Source: Symbiodinium sp. CCMP2592
Lineage: Eukaryota; Sar; Dinophyceae; Suessiales; Symbiodiniaceae
Length of the DNA: 64,000 bases
NCBI GenBank assembly: GCA_905221615.1
Contig: CAJNDT010005446.1
Coordinates: 310,001-374,000, forward strand
Direction of reading: 5' to 3'
Shown here: piece after piece, positions 49,690-62,483 of the stretch
Numbering within the stretch: the stretch's first letter is position 1
Layout: every line of letters begins with the position of its first letter
Notes under the pieces: model-generated
Told to the model about the DNA's origin: nothing
The model's database searches: none
Seen by the model: only the letters and a program-made list of their open reading frames with translations
Position numbers and translations under genes: made by a program

Positions 49690-52600
49690 GATGTCTGACC
49701 GGGGGTAAGAGTCACTAGTTGCTCACTCTCGCTTCCCGGTGAGCTTTCACAACGCAGCCCGTTTCTCTCCGAACTCAGAGCGCGCAACGCGCCATCCTCA
49801 AGATGAGGCCGTGTCCCAGATCCCACTCCCAGGAGCTGAGACAAGAGGAGCACGGAAGCCCGGAGCCCTCTCACAGACAAGAGCTCTCGGCGCCCTCCTC
49901 GGTCTTCGGCCTCTCTTTACCCGAGCTCCGGTGCTCTCACAGCCAAAGGCTGTGGCGTGATCCTCAGATCCCGGATCCTCTGGGAAGGCTCGGAGGGCCT
50001 CGGTGAGCGGCTACGGGGCGTCGGCCGGCAGCTTGAAATGCTCAGAGAGCCCTTGCAGTCCAAATTTCAAAACCCTCTCCGCGTCGACATCGGGCTTACA
50101 ACGCCTGTAGATCCCTTTAAAGGAGCACTTACGGATCCCTCAAGAGGAATCGAATCCGGCCCCAATCCTGAATGCTTTTCGGGACTCTCCCTGGACGAGG
50201 AGTCCTTGCAGAAGGATCCGACACATCCGACACCGAACACCGGATCCAGGGAGCTGCTGAGGGCTCAAGTGGAGCTTGAAAACATCTCCCTGCAGCGCTG
50301 AATTCCAAGGGATCAGTGGAGAAAAAACGTGGCCTCGTGGAGCAAAACCAAGGCTTCGTGGTTCGGAGAAGTTTCGAGTCTTGAGGCTTGCGGAAGAGAT
50401 GCAAGGCAAAGACTCTCGGACGTTGCACAGAGTGACTGCATGGTCGTCGCAGCACGGCACTGATCTCAACGATGGCGTAAGCAACGCCTCTCTGCACAGT
50501 GGAAGTGTGAGAGCATCAGCCTGTAGGCAAGTCGAACCCGATGGAACAACTTTGGCACAGGTCTTGCCAGTACTCGAGTCAGCAAAGAAAGCTTGCGCCC
50601 CAGCGGGGAGCTCTGAAAATTTCTGGCTAAAGCCCAGAGAAACGATCCGAGGCCACCCCAAATCCGGAATCCACCGGCCAGGCGAGGCCCTGGCCCTGTT
50701 AAGAGCTGTCCGTCAAAGCCGCTGGAGCACGATACCGCTGGCTCTGCGGCGATGTGCGCCATCCCTGCCTCCGAAGGCGTGAGCCTTAAGTTCTTTGATT
50801 GTCCCACTTTCACGAAGCGTTGAGTCCTTGAATGTCCCTAAGAGCCCTCAATGTGCAGCTTTCAAGCTCCTCCACCATCACCCTTTTTTGGCAGCTCCGC
50901 CGCAGCCCACATGTGACACGGCTGCAAAACTGCGGAAAACGGCAGTCCTTTAGGGTTTAAAGTTTAAAGGCCGTCTAGGGCCTTCTGAGGCCGAGGCTCC
51001 GGTAAAATCGGGTGCTCTAAACCCCAAACCCTAAACCCTAGATATTTTTTTGGCTCCAGGGGCGCGACAGCAGGCCTTTAATGGACGGCAGCCTCCACCT
51101 CGGCTGCAGAAACGCCCCGGCGCCACTCGCGATTTTGGAAGGACTTGGGGAGGGCCTGTTGCGACCTCGGATCTCCATCTAGGGTTTAGGGTTTTGGGTT
51201 TAGGGTTTAGGGTTTGGGGTTTAGGGTTTGGGGTTTAGGGTTTAGGGCTTAGGGTCTAAAGCCTGCAGAAACCCGAGAGGCTTGCTGAAGCAGCTCGCTG
51301 CCTCTTCTTTGCTGGCTGCCTGGGGCAAGCCCTGCGCGCCCTAAACCCGAAACCCTAAGCCTGCTACGTCCTGGACCCCAAAAGCCCCAAATCCTAAGCT
51401 CGGAAACCTCCCGAGGCTCAGTTTCGAAAAGCTCCGCAGTTTCCTTCGGCCCGGGATCAGTCGCCACTTTGCTGGAACTTCAAAGCCTCGGAAGCCAAGA
51501 GAAAGAACTGGCGGAGTGGCCTCCGAAGCGCTTCGGGCGGCTCTTCGGAGGGCTCTTATGGAGGTTTCGGGTTTAGGGTTTGGGGTTCAGGGTTTAGGGT
51601 TTAGGGTTTAGGGTTTAGGGTTTGGGCCCCTGACCTCATGAAGCGCAGCTCTTCGGGCGGCTCTTACGGGGGGCTGAAGGCTGCCGGGCTCAGGGGAAGG
51701 GACCCCTTTAAAGGAGCCCTTAAAGGTAGTATTGGGGTTCCTTTAAGGGTATAACAGACAAGCCGTGGAAGATGCGAGGTGTCGCTTTCCCCGCGCTTCG
51801 GAGCCCTCTCTTTACACTGGAAGGAGTATAGTACCATGAAGAAGAGTACCCTCGATCACCCTCTTCTGCTTCTGCTTGTTTGTTAACGCACCCCTGCAAG
51901 GACTTGTTAAAGCGGCTGATGGAGCTTCGGAGGCTTTGCGGCCACCACACAGGCTGCCAAGGACCCTCTTTTCGCAAGCTCTAGTGACGCATGAGACGGC
52001 CGAAGCTCGGGGTTTAGGCTCGAAGGAAACCTAAGCTGGCTAAAGCCGGTACGGTTTAGGGTTTAGGATTTAAGGTTTGATTCGGGTCAACTGCCTCAGT
52101 CTTCGAAGCCGCCTGAAAGTTTTTAGGATCCCAAAGCCCTCGACCGGACTCCCTGGATCGAATGGCTGCCTTTGACCCCTCTGAGGCTTTGGTGATGGCA
52201 AAATGCCTGCGCAATCACACCGGAGCGCACGGGGATAGGGAGTCGAGGATGCGGAAGCACAGGCCCTTGCGCATCACTCTTGCCGAGGCCCAGCGTCGGC
52301 CAGGTCTCACCAGAAGCGAAGCACGGCCGTTTCAGAGCACCCTAGGTCCCATCAGCATCCCCATTCTAAGCCTCAGAACCTCCTAAACCCTAAACCCCCG
52401 CTTGGGATCTCCCAAAACAAAAGCTCCAAGCAAGAAGCAGAGCAGCTCTTCCCTGGAGAGGGGTCCCAGGCTCCGGCGGAGGCCCAAAGGCGGCCCCCCC
52501 TTGGGCCTTCGGCGCTCGGCTTTTTTCGTGGCCTCCGGAGCCAGGGCTTCCTCCAAGGAGGCCTTTAAAGGATCCCTGAAAGGATCCCTTAAAGCGGCTC

Positions 52601-54900
52601 CTCCATCTCAATCTTCAGCCTGAAGCCGCTGCAGAGCAAGTGGGCTGGCAGGAAGGAGAGAAGGGAAACCGGATCCTTTAAAGCGCCTTCCACCAGAAAC
52701 TCTGCTTTTAGCGCCTGAAGATGAATGCCTGGCTTCCGGGCTTTAGAGCGGCCTCCCGCGGCGGCTTTGCTGACCTGCGCATTTGCCACCCCGTGCCCTA
52801 CACCCTGCAGCCTGGATGTGGAAGCCTCCCTGGTTTCGAGCTGAAGGTCTAGGGATTTAATGCGTAGGGCTTAGGGGCTGAGGACTTAAAAGGATTTCGG
52901 ATTGGGGATTTCGGAATGCAGCCGACTTCGCAAGCTTCCAAATCTGACGGGAACCACGAAACCATGCACTGGGGAGGAAATGCCAAATGCATTCAAGGCC
53001 GGTACTGAAACTCCCCCCGGGGCAGGAAAGACAGCCAAGCGCAGCAGCCTTCAGTGGCAAGCTATGGAGCACACAACACGATTTCAGGCCACTCGAAACA
53101 GGGCCTCGACTTAAAACCCGCCTCGTCCGGTGACTCTCATGCGGTTTTGGGTTTAGGGTTGTCCGGTGGTCCTCTTCGTCTGTGTGTCGGCTGAAGCTGG
53201 AAGCAGCCGGACCCGGCGGGCAATCACTTGGCTTTGGTGTTGGATGACCGGACAGGGTTTAAGGGAGAGGATGACAGAACACAGGGAAGGTAAGGGGCTT
53301 AGGGACAGCCGTGGCAGGAGTCCACGACCTCAAAGCTGGAAAGTGGGGCCCCCATGCAAGCTCACAAAGGACAGCGGCACACGTCCGGAAATCCCTACGA
53401 AAAGCCTCGGTCGGTGAGAAGACGGAGAGAAGGCAGAGAGGGGAGCTCCTACAGCTCCTCCTCCTGCACCGCACGCATGGACATCGAGGCTCTCGTCCAC
53501 GGTGTTCTACTCGGCTTCAACGACAAAGCTTTGCTTTCGGATACGGAAATTCCAATCACACGCTGCGAAGCTGGAGTGTTCGTTTCGCATCTGGCGCAGG
53601 GTTTTCACGCTTACAGCGACGGCGTCTGAACTGCTTGAAGGATTTAAGTTTCAGACTTCTCATGTCGGTGGCCTCAAGGTAGCATCTGAGGAGCCACAGC
53701 AGGTTGATCACGCCCCAGCTTTGCAGGTTGCTTGCAGGCCTGGCACACAAACTTCAGAAGAGTTGGCGACTGAGCAATTTGAGGAGCCTGCGCCGACAGG
53801 AAGCTCAGGATGCGCACCTTCCCACAACTTCTGCCCCAGACTTCGGGCAGTGCTCAAAGCTCGCAACGCCTTCGGAGCACTCCCCGACCCTCCCCCCTGA
53901 ACCCTAAACGGTAAACCCAACCACACAAGGGCGCTTCCACCTCCAAACAGCGAAGGGAGGCACGAAGCCTGGGAGGCTCCTGGGCGCGAGCCCTGAGCCC
54001 CAAGCGGATTACGGGGCTTTCGGCTTCAGGGCACCCCTGCGCCCTTTGGGTATCGGGGCTTCAGGGGCGGCGCCAAAGGAGGGAGCCCGGCCTTATAGTC
54101 AGAGCCACCCCAAGCCGCAGCTCTGGAGTTCGGGGCGCCGGTTCTGCAGCTTGGGGTTCAGGATTTGGGCTTCAGGGTTTAGATTAAGTTCATTACGGGG
54201 TGATGCCAGCAAAAGAAGGGAAAAGCTGGAGAGCAAAGGCTCGTAAGAGACATGCACCGAGCCCGCAAGCTGCGAAAACTGGAATCCAGGCCTCTCTTTT
54301 GTGTCGGTCGGGGGTTTCGGGCTCAGAGGTTTACAGGCAATGAAGACCTGCATGAAGCTCAGGGGCCTCGGCTCTTGAAAGGCGACTCTGACGAGGCATC
54401 TGGCGCAAAGGGCTGCAGAAACAACACGTCGCAACAGCAGCTTCCAGGCAGGCAGGCCTGCACTCTCTTAGGATTCAGGGCCAGGGGAAAAGGTCGGAAA
54501 ACCCAAGGAATCAGGCAATCGCCGGCATCGGGCAGTCTGTAGCGCCACGAAGCACGAAGGCACAAAGCAAAGGCTGGATGTACCTCTGCCACAGCTGGCG
54601 AACTGGGCAAGCAGGAATCGGCACTCTGCTATGTGACCAAAACAACTGGTTGCATAAGTTTCTCGATGTGGTACCATAACACCGGGGACCACACGGAGCC
54701 TTCCCTCCGGCAGGACTGGTCGGCACGCCACACTCACAGGCAAGGACTGGGAGAAGCTGCCCTGGAGGCCTTTCACAGGCCTTGCCTGTGAAGAACCCTG
54801 ATTTGGGCATCCCGCATGTCCATGAGAAACCATCACTTTAGAATCCGTTAGAATCGTTAGAGCTGAAACGACACTGGCAGCCGACATCCGTCAACCACAT
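49690..54900. other. GC-richer, element-poor island with ambiguous open frames
   Basis: Long frames are open on both strands (for example 50140-50661 minus against 50276-50782 plus, and 53354-53629 plus with 53502-53900 plus). I cannot decide strand or exons for any of them. TTTAGGG arrays persist at 51180-51250 and 51565-51625. No palindromic family A-J element was seen in this stretch. MDIEALVHGVLLGFNDKALL (about 53478) is the most protein-like segment but is unrecognised. Confidence 0.45.
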
Positions 54901-55900
54901 GTCGACACCTGCAGTGCTCAATTGCAAAACTCGATATTTGCGCGCTCAAGCTCGACATTTCTGCCGGAGTCTGGTGCCCAAGCGCATTTCAAGAGCAAGG
55001 TTCCGCCGGAAGAAGCCATCGGTGCCGTTAACCCGGTCCTAAACCCTAAAACCCTAAACCCCAGTGCATCTGTGCAAACAGGAAAGCAGCCAAGCCCAGA
55101 CCTCTCAAGTTCAGCAGCGAGCACCAGTCGTCTCCAACTCCACCGAAGGATGTCGCCCGCCTTACCCGGCGCCTACGGTTTAGCGTTTAGGGTTTAGCGT
55201 TTAGGGTTCTTGCCCAATGCCTATAAGGCTCCTGAAACCCCAAAGCCCTGGTTTGGGGAAATCTAAACCTCTCGTTCCTCAGAGAAACGGTGCATCGAGT
55301 TTGCCACTGTCTATGCCCACCCATCAGACTTCGGTACAAAACGGCGTTCACAAGAAACTCGCGCTTTGCGTCACGTCTGGAGATCTGCATTCCGGATTCC
55401 GGATGGGGATCGGCTGAGGGGTGCCATGGACGACGGCACAAACTGTTAAGGGCCCACTTCTTCTGGAGGAAACATCTAGGTCGAACAAGCGAGAAAGGCT
55501 TCACGAGCATAGCTAACCTGCAGCCTAAAAGCATAAATGCTGGGATAGTTCTCTAGGTAGCCCCTGTCACTGTACTTCCAAGATGTCCAACAACGCCCAC
55601 TTGCAAGACACCCGTGAAGCCAAGAACAGCACCGGTCTTTAGCACCGGGGGCTCACACGAAACCTTCCAAAGCCGCCCCGAAAGCTTCTAAAGCTGCACT
55701 GGCGTGAGTACTTGAGGCCCTGGATGCTGCATCAAGGAACACCTACCACCCACCAGGCCACACCACCCCTCAGAGGGAGCTAAGGCCCAGGAATTCATGG
55801 TGTGGCTGTGCCCTCAAAGGTGAGAAGCCTCACACATGTTAGTTCCAACAACAGCACTGGGCAACCAGTACGAGCCTTCGTACTGAAGGGCAGAACAAGA
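54901..55900. other. unassigned GC-rich sequence
   Basis: A short CCCTAAA-type patch is at 55038-55062 and TTTAGGG at 55182-55208. Frames overlap on both strands without recognisable motifs. Confidence 0.4.
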
Positions 55901-55924
55901 CTTTGCCGCTGACAGTCTGTCAGT

Positions 55925-56690
55925 GCCAATGCACCCGACACTCAAGCATGGACAGTGTCCGATTCCTGACGACCTGGCCAGATGCCACCAGTGCCAGGCT
56001 TGAGGAGGACAGTGCCACATCGCAACCGAACCATTCAAACGACGGGCGACGCAGAGATGGCTCCTCTATGCAGCACAATGCCTGCGGAAGCCTTTGGAAA
56101 GTGTTCTTGCCACTATGTCGTTGCTGGCTCAGGCCAAGATCCAACCCGTGATGCACGGATGTCAAGCGCGACAACCCCTTTCAGCTCGTACATAGAGCAT
56201 CAGCTCTGTCCACAACCCGCAGCACACTGAGCCAGCGATCTATCAACAGCATCTGTCGACTCGCGCAGTAGCTCAACGCTGCCTTCCGACTCTTCATGCT
56301 CGCAGGGAACGGCCACGCTCATTCTCAACGACACGCTTGGCCCAGCACACTCAAGAACCAGAAAGCATGAGGCACAAGCCAATTCCAAACAATGCCACAT
56401 AACCGGGACGAGCATTCGTACAGAATGACAAAACACGACTTCGTCGTCGATAACATGTCATATCCGATCCCACCGAAGATGATTCAATCATACATGGAGT
56501 GCGGCAGGTTCCTGACGACTTCCTCCAAGGCCTTCGGTGTCATGCTTGAGGAGAAGCACGCCACATCGCAGCCGAGACGGTCAAAGGACGGGCGCCGCAA
56601 CGGTGCCGCTGCTTTGCGGGAGACTGTCTGCGGAAGACTCTGCAACGCCTTCTTGCCGGTATGTCGTTGTTGGGATCCTAAGGGCCTCTT
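55925..56690. repeat. diverged segmental duplication (two ~190-bp copies)
   Basis: Copy 1 (about 55945-56140) and copy 2 (about 56505-56680) share CGATTCCTGACGAC or GGTTCCTGACGAC, CTTGAGGAG, GCCACATCGCA, GACGGGCG and TTGCC(A/G)(C/G)TATGTCGTTG. Both are open on both strands, so I do not assign a product. Confidence 0.65.
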
Positions 56691-56835
56691 GCGGTGTACC
56701 TGTGAGGCCGTGCGAAGTGTGATCTCCTGGAGCCCCAAAGCACTTCCCCGCAGGCTTGGGATCTCCACATCTTGGAGGTTCATGCGCCTCGAGTTTCGGC
56801 ATTCTCCGGACTCTCACTCAAAGCAGGCCAGGTGA

Positions 56836-58185
56836 GGGCGCCTATGAACAAAAGAAGAAGCAGCCTGTAGGTGTCGCCACTCTGGTCTATGGCCCCGTAC
56901 AGATTTCGCACAAGCTTCGCTGCAGGTGCTTCTGGGCGGCGGAGATGGTATGGCCTTGTCCACTGCTGCTCAAGCGATCGCAACAGGAGGGGAGGAGATA
57001 TCGCTAATCCTGAACAACCAATGAGATCCTCTTTGACGATCGCAACCAGCTGCTTCTGACGGAGAGCAGGACGATGAAGCCTAAAGTCTAAGCTCTAAGC
57101 CGTGGTTAGGACACTCGGCTTGAGCCGTCCTCCGGATGCTTAGCAAGCCCGAGGCCCAAGCCTGAGAGGCTTCGGCGTAGATTGATCCTCAAAATCTAGG
57201 CTCCAGACCGGAAAAACAGCTGAGATGAAGTTCAGACACGAGGAGTGCTGAAGCCTCTGGGCTTCAGGACCGACGGCCTCGACACGGAGAGGTAGTTTCA
57301 AGTGCATCCCACAGAGAATCGCGAAATCTTCGGCACAGAGTCGGTGAAAAAGCTGGCTTTCTCAGCTGTGCTGCCGCTTGAAGACAAGATGTGGGCATCT
57401 TTCCAAAGCTGACATTCGGGCAATCCGGGCACCTGGGCAGAGTTTGCAAGGTCATGGATGCGACGAATCTACAACCACAACCCCTAAAGACCAGACCTCC
57501 TTGCCCTCTCTCCGGACTGTCGGTCTGGTTTTTGTGATGCAGGGCATCTGGGATGTAAAAGTTCCCTGAGTCCTAGCCTCCGGTTTCGGGGCGACCTTCG
57601 AGGACGTGACATTTCAATCCCGAAATCGGCCTCAAGCAACATTCACACGCAATCTGGCGAAGGGGGGGTTTAGGGTTTAGGGGTATCTTCTGTAGCGCCT
57701 GCCTGCAGTGGGGGAGCAGCCCGGCCAAGCAAGGATCCACCTGATGGAGAAGCTGTGGCAAAACTTCTTCTCCAGACACCACGCTAGGCCTTCAGTCCCA
57801 GTCACATGCACCCACCCTAAACCCTAAACCCCTAAACCCTAACCCCTAAACCCCTAAACCCCAAACCCCCTAAACCCTAAACCCATGCACCCAGCTGTCC
57901 CGGACGCTGAGGGACTCGGGGATGCTTTTGGCAAGCAACAAAGGGCGCCTTCTGTCTCGAGACTTAGTTGGGAGAAAGACAAGGAAGCCCTTAAAGCAAC
58001 AGCGGGACAAGACATGCCCTGCGGTTTAGGGTTTGTTGCTTTAGATTTCTTAAGAGCGCAGCTGATAGGCATCTGCAGCTCATGATGTGGGCAACCGGAG
58101 CATGCATCCTGGCAGGACGCAAATGCCATCTAGCTGCGGCAGAATATTATGAAGTTGGTGGCAACGGAGAATAGAGTATGCACTA
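56836..58185. other. unassigned GC-rich sequence
   Basis: No gene recognised. TTTAGGG and CCCTAAA patches lie at 57666-57684 and 57813-57890. Confidence 0.4.
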
Positions 58186-58960
58186 ATTCGCATTCAGCCC
58201 AGCACTAGTGTGTGTCTGACGAACACTCCTCGACGACTGCTCTTACGCGCGGCCGTATGGGCCGCATGTGCTTCAGGACACGGCACTGGCTCGCCCGCAT
58301 GTCACACGTTCCTGTGACATCTTGCAAATCTACGGAGCCTCAAAGCCTGCCAAACCTCTGCAAGGCTTTTGGGCTGACCTGCCTTTCATAAGACAGCGAC
58401 ACTTGCACTCCGAATGCTCCTTGTGGGGAAATGTTATGCATGGATTCGCATTCATCCCAGGACTAGGGGGTGTCTGACAATTGCTCTTCGATGACTGCTC
58501 TTGCGGGCGACAGTGTTGGCGGCACGTCTTTCACAACATGGCACTGGCTCTCCCGCATGTGACGTGTTCTTGTGACATCTTGCAAAACTACGGAACCGCA
58601 AAGCCTGCCAAACTTGTACAATGCTGCTGGGCTGACCTGCCTTTCACGGCAGCTGCTTGACTGCAAATACTCTCCCGTGCGGCGAGGGGAGTATTCATGG
58701 ATTCGCATTCATCCCGGCACTAGGACGTGTCTGACGAATGCTCTTGGACGACTACGCTGATCTGCAGCAGTATGGGCAGCATGTCCTTAAAGAGCACGTC
58801 TTGCATTGCTGTGAAATCTTACAGAACTACGGAACCGCAAAGCCTGCCAAAGCTCTACAAGGCTTCTGGACTGACCTGCCTTTGATTGCGACAGCCGCTT
58901 GCAGTGCGAGCTCAAGTCCGCGGCGAATGAAAGGGCTCTTGGTGACTTGAAACGGGAGAA
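58186..58960. repeat. three-copy tandem segmental repeat, ~255 bp unit
   Basis: The units share ATTCGCATTC(A/C)(G/T)CCC(A/G)G, then GTGTCTGACGAA, GACGACT, GCCGCATGT, TGTGACATCTTGCAAA and CTACGGA(G/A)CC, then CAAAGCCTGCCAAA and GGGCTGACCTGCCTTT. CAAAGCCTGCCAAA starts at about 58342, 58598 and 58838. The plus strand stays open through the core in all three (ILQNYGTAKPAK-like), but substitutions do not clearly favour third positions. Confidence 0.75.
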
Positions 58961-59544
58961 CCACTTCAATCCCGGTGCCTATTTAAGGAACACGTGGTGC
59001 AATGCTCTTGGGCAGTGTACTTCGAAACACTTGCGGGGAGAACTCCAAGAGGAGGTCTCCGCTCGGCCCACTTCCCAGCCGAACTTTGCAACTGAGAAAC
59101 TCTGGGGCACAGGCTCAGGCTACAGGGCTTAGAGTTCTGTTCTGACTTTTCAAGAGCCCTAAACTCTAAACCCTAAGGCAAAAGGGTCCAGGGCTCTTGA
59201 TATGAGAAGCAGAGCTTCCTCCGGCGAAGCTGCGTCTCTGCTCGCGGGATCACGCACACCTGCAGTCACATTCAGAGAACATAACTCATCATAAGGCCTC
59301 TTCGTTCAATAACATAACTCATCATAAGGCTCTAGGACTCTAGGGTTTGGGGTTTAGGCCTGAGGGTCTGGGGTTTAGGGGTTTAGGGGTTGAGGAGTTT
59401 AGGACAGTCAGCTCCAGATCGGTGAACCTCTACCAGTACCCATTGGCAGCAGGCAGGACAGTTCCTCCAATAAAACATGGATCAAAGAGTAAGTTCTCCT
59501 CAAATTTCGGTCTGTAGCCTGCTTGGGCATAATGGCAGCCTTTT
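58961..59544. other. unassigned sequence
   Basis: CATAACTCATCATAAGGC is directly duplicated at 59279 and 59311, with a TTTAGGG patch at 59340-59403. Confidence 0.4.
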
Positions 59545-59650
59545 GGTCAAAAACATGTTCCCTTTGGGGAACCCTATATAACACTGTTCTTAATACGCCA
59601 CCCTATAGTTTGGGAACCTCAAAAAGGCCCTAGTTTTGACAACCATTCAT
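59545..59650. mobile_element. family B element, diverged
   Basis: TTGGTCAAAAACATGTTCCC pairs with CTAGTTTTGACAACCATTCA. Confidence 0.65.
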
Positions 59651-59651
59651 T

Positions 59652-59755
59652 TGGGTAGTTGTCAAAGTTATGGTCCTTTTTGGGGTACCCTAATTAATAG
59701 GTGCCGTATTAAACTAGGGACCCAAAAGGGGAACCATAATTTTGACAACCAACCA
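59652..59755. mobile_element. family B element in tandem with the previous one
   Basis: TGGGTAGTTGTCAAAGTTATGG pairs with CCATAATTTTGACAACCAACCA. It starts directly after the previous copy; the two differ strongly in sequence, so they are two insertions or an old duplication. Confidence 0.8.
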
Positions 59756-60043
59756 TTCATTTGATGATGGCTCACTTCACCAGCCTTCTCGGTGCTTGTT
59801 ATGCTTGTTTGTACCCCCAAGTAACCCCACAGTCCCCAAGCCACCCACAAAGCCCCTGTGCAATAAGAAGGGGGATAGGAAAGCGTCAAAACCCTTAAGC
59901 CCTCTTAAGCCCTTGCCTCACTTGCACGATACACCCGATCAGATGGCTGTCATCAGGTCGACAGAAGCCTGCCACGGAGGTTCAGGGCTCTTGGGTCTTG
60001 GGGTTTAGGGCTTATGGTTAGGGTAAGGGTTTTACTTAAACCC

Positions 60044-60141
60044 TACTTGGAGGATCATGGGACTTAGTACGTATGGTTCTAAGTACCTTAACTGGGGGCT
60101 ACACGTGGTTGTACGATAAGTTACCTCAAAACAACCCTAAA
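60044..60141. mobile_element. family A element, right end missing
   Basis: TACTTGGAGGATCATGGGACTTAGTACGTA begins the element, which fades after TTACCTCAAAACAACCCTA. Confidence 0.75.
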
Positions 60142-60765
60142 CATTGAATTTTTGTGGAGAACCAGGGCAGACCCGAAGAGGAGCACAACCAAAGCAGTTC
60201 AAGTGTCATCACGCCCTAAACCCGAAAAGCTAAACCCAAAAAACCGTAACCCTTACCCGGACCCCAAAGTATGCAGGATAATAGCCCCCATAGGTCCCGG
60301 GCCACTATTCCACCCACTCAGGAGCATTTAAGCAACCCCTAAGCCAAAAAAAAACCCAAAACCCCATCCCCTAAACCCCTAAACCCCTAAACCCTAGACC
60401 CTAAGCCCTAAGCCCGAAGCCCTAAACCCCTAAACCCTAAACCTGAACCAGGCTGACCCTCACTTTTCGCTTTAAGCAGAAAGGCGCCTCTGCACGGAGC
60501 CGCCGCGTCGCGCCCTTGCATGATCCTCCGGGTCCAAAAGCTTCAGAGGAGGCGGGGGGGTTTGGGGGTTTAGGGTTTAGAGTTGGTGGGTCTTGCCATA
60601 ACTAGGATTGAAACTTTTTTTTTAACCCTCGTGTCTTTTCGCCTCGCAGCATCCGAAAGTTTAGCGTTCAGGGTTTAGGGCTATCGGGGGGCCATCGGGC
60701 TTAGGGCTTGGGCGCTTAGGTTGTAGGGCTCATGGCTTTAGGGCTTAGGGTGGATCTTACCGTAA
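60142..60765. other. CCCTAAA/TTTAGGG filler
   Basis: CCCCTAAA at 60355-60445 and TTTAGGG-like at 60555-60585 and 60655-60755. No gene. Confidence 0.55.
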
Positions 60766-60811
60766 ACCTACTTATAACCATAGTTACTAAGTCCCATGAT
60801 CCTCCAAGTAG
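60766..60811. mobile_element. family A 3' half
   Basis: CTTATAACCATAGTTACTAAGTCCCATGATCCTCCAAGTA only. Confidence 0.75.
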
Positions 60812-61110
60812 GGTTTAAGGTTTAGGGTTCAGGGTTTCATGGCGGATCTTTCTGGATCTGGAGACCCCAGAAGCGGGACTCTCGGGTTCCGGGTTTAGGG
60901 TTGAGGGCTTGCTGTCGGGTTTAGGATCCAGAGCTGATGTTACCAGAAACCTCACAACGAATGGGTTTTAGGGCGTAGCAAAACTTCTAAAGTATGACGC
61001 CACTTTGGATTGCAGGGAGCTGGCTCATTGCACTGAAGTTGGAAGCTTTTCATGATCCCTCCATGAAAACATGCAATCCCTAAACCCTGAACGGAAGAAA
61101 CCCTCACCCT

Positions 61111-61216
61111 TACTTGGAGGGGCAGGGGACTTAGGTTGTAAGAAGAGTTATAAGTATCCTAAATGGAGCTACCCCAACTATAACCTACTTACTCAGTCCC
61201 CTGCCCCTCCAAGTAG
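61111..61216. mobile_element. family A' palindromic element
   Basis: TACTTGGAGGGGCAGGGGACTTAG pairs with CTCAGTCCCCTGCCCCTCCAAGTA. Confidence 0.9.
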
Positions 61217-61335
61217 ACCTTAAACCCTCAACCCCATAGATCGGAACCCTTTAGATCCCTTTGAGGAACCCTACAGATCCCCTTTAAAATCCTGAGCCCA
61301 AAACCATGAAAAGTCCCTAAACCCTGGAGCCGAAG

Positions 61336-61455
61336 AAGCCCAAAACTTTAAAGGGTTTAGGCTTTAGGGTTTAGGTTTTAGGCTTTAGGGTTTAGGCTTT
61401 AGGGTTTAGGGTTTAGGGTTCAGGGTTCAGGGTTTAGGATTTAAGGTTTAAGGAA
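61336..61455. repeat. TTTAGGG/TTTAGGC array
   Basis: Alternating TTTAGGG and TTTAGGCTTTAGGG units. Confidence 0.8.
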
Positions 61456-61754
61456 CCATAAACCCTAAGCCAAACCCCGCAGAAACCCTGAACATGCTGA
61501 ACCCTAACGTCTGGACCGGCCTGGGATGTCGCGGCCGTACTCACCACGTGGGAATGGACCACTGACACTAAAACGCGATTCGGGCCGATCTTGGCTGAAG
61601 ACACATATAGGTAGTCTTTGTCATCCGCAACGACAGCACAACAGCGTGCAAGAAACTGGTAACATGCAGGACATGATGAGCATGGCGAGTTTGATTGTTA
61701 TGCATATGAGTATGAAGATGCGAAGGGGGATTATGATTATGCTTATGACGCTGG

Positions 61755-61989
61755 CGGCGGCGGCGGCGGCGGCGGCAGCGGTGGTGGTGGTGGTGGTGGT
61801 GGTGGTGGTGGTGGTGGTGGTGGTGGTGGTGGTGGTGGTGGTGGTGGTGGTGGTGGTGGTGGTGGTGGTGTGTGGCGGTGGTGGCGCTGCTGGCGCTGCT
61901 GGTGCTGCTGGGGCTGCTGGTGCTGGTGGTGCTGGGGTGGTGCTGGTGGTGGTGCTGGTGGTGAGTTGACGGTGCTGCTGGTGCTGGTG

Positions 61990-62021
<32 letters not shown>

Positions 62022-62100
62022 TGGCGGCGGTGGCGGTGGCGAGGGCGGCGGTGGCGGCGCTGGCGGCGGTGGCGGCGGTGGTGGCTGTGGTGGCGGTGGG
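61755..62100. repeat. GGC/GGT compound microsatellite
   Basis: (GGC)n at 61752-61775, about 28 uninterrupted GGT units at 61782-61869, then imperfect GCT/GGT and GGC/GGT mixtures to about 62100. Frames give poly-Val, poly-His, poly-Pro or poly-Gly and are not genes. Confidence 0.93.
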
Positions 62101-62483
62101 GCGATGGTCGATGATGCGTGGTCAAGCTTGTTGTGTTGGCTCATTTCCTCTGGCAGGAAAGCAACAGACACGTCGTCACTGGATCCAAACAAGACAAAGC
62201 ACTTTCAAGTGAAATGGATGAAAAACAAGCGTAGCATGCATCTCGAGGCAGGCGGCGTAAAGCGCTCAAAATGATGAGCTTTGCCAACTTCCCCGCTGTC
62301 CGGTTTACATGCTCCGGAACTCCTTGCTACCCTTGCTACCTCTTGCATTTCCTGCCCATTCAAAGCTCTGTAGATGCATTTCCTTGGATATGCCGCTTGC
62401 TACTTGGCTCTGCCTGCTGCCTGCTCATGAGCATCGCGAGCGCCCCGAGGTCCGCCAATGAGCATCCCGAGGGCATCCCTTGA

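Noticed and set aside
50140..50813. Overlapping 115-173 residue frames on both strands
   Set aside because: No motif, splice structure or codon signal lets one strand be preferred; kept only as part of the GC-rich island.
61526..62212. Long frames with poly-Val, poly-His, poly-Pro and poly-Gly
   Set aside because: Caused by the GGC/GGT microsatellite being open in several frames on both strands; no flanking coding features.
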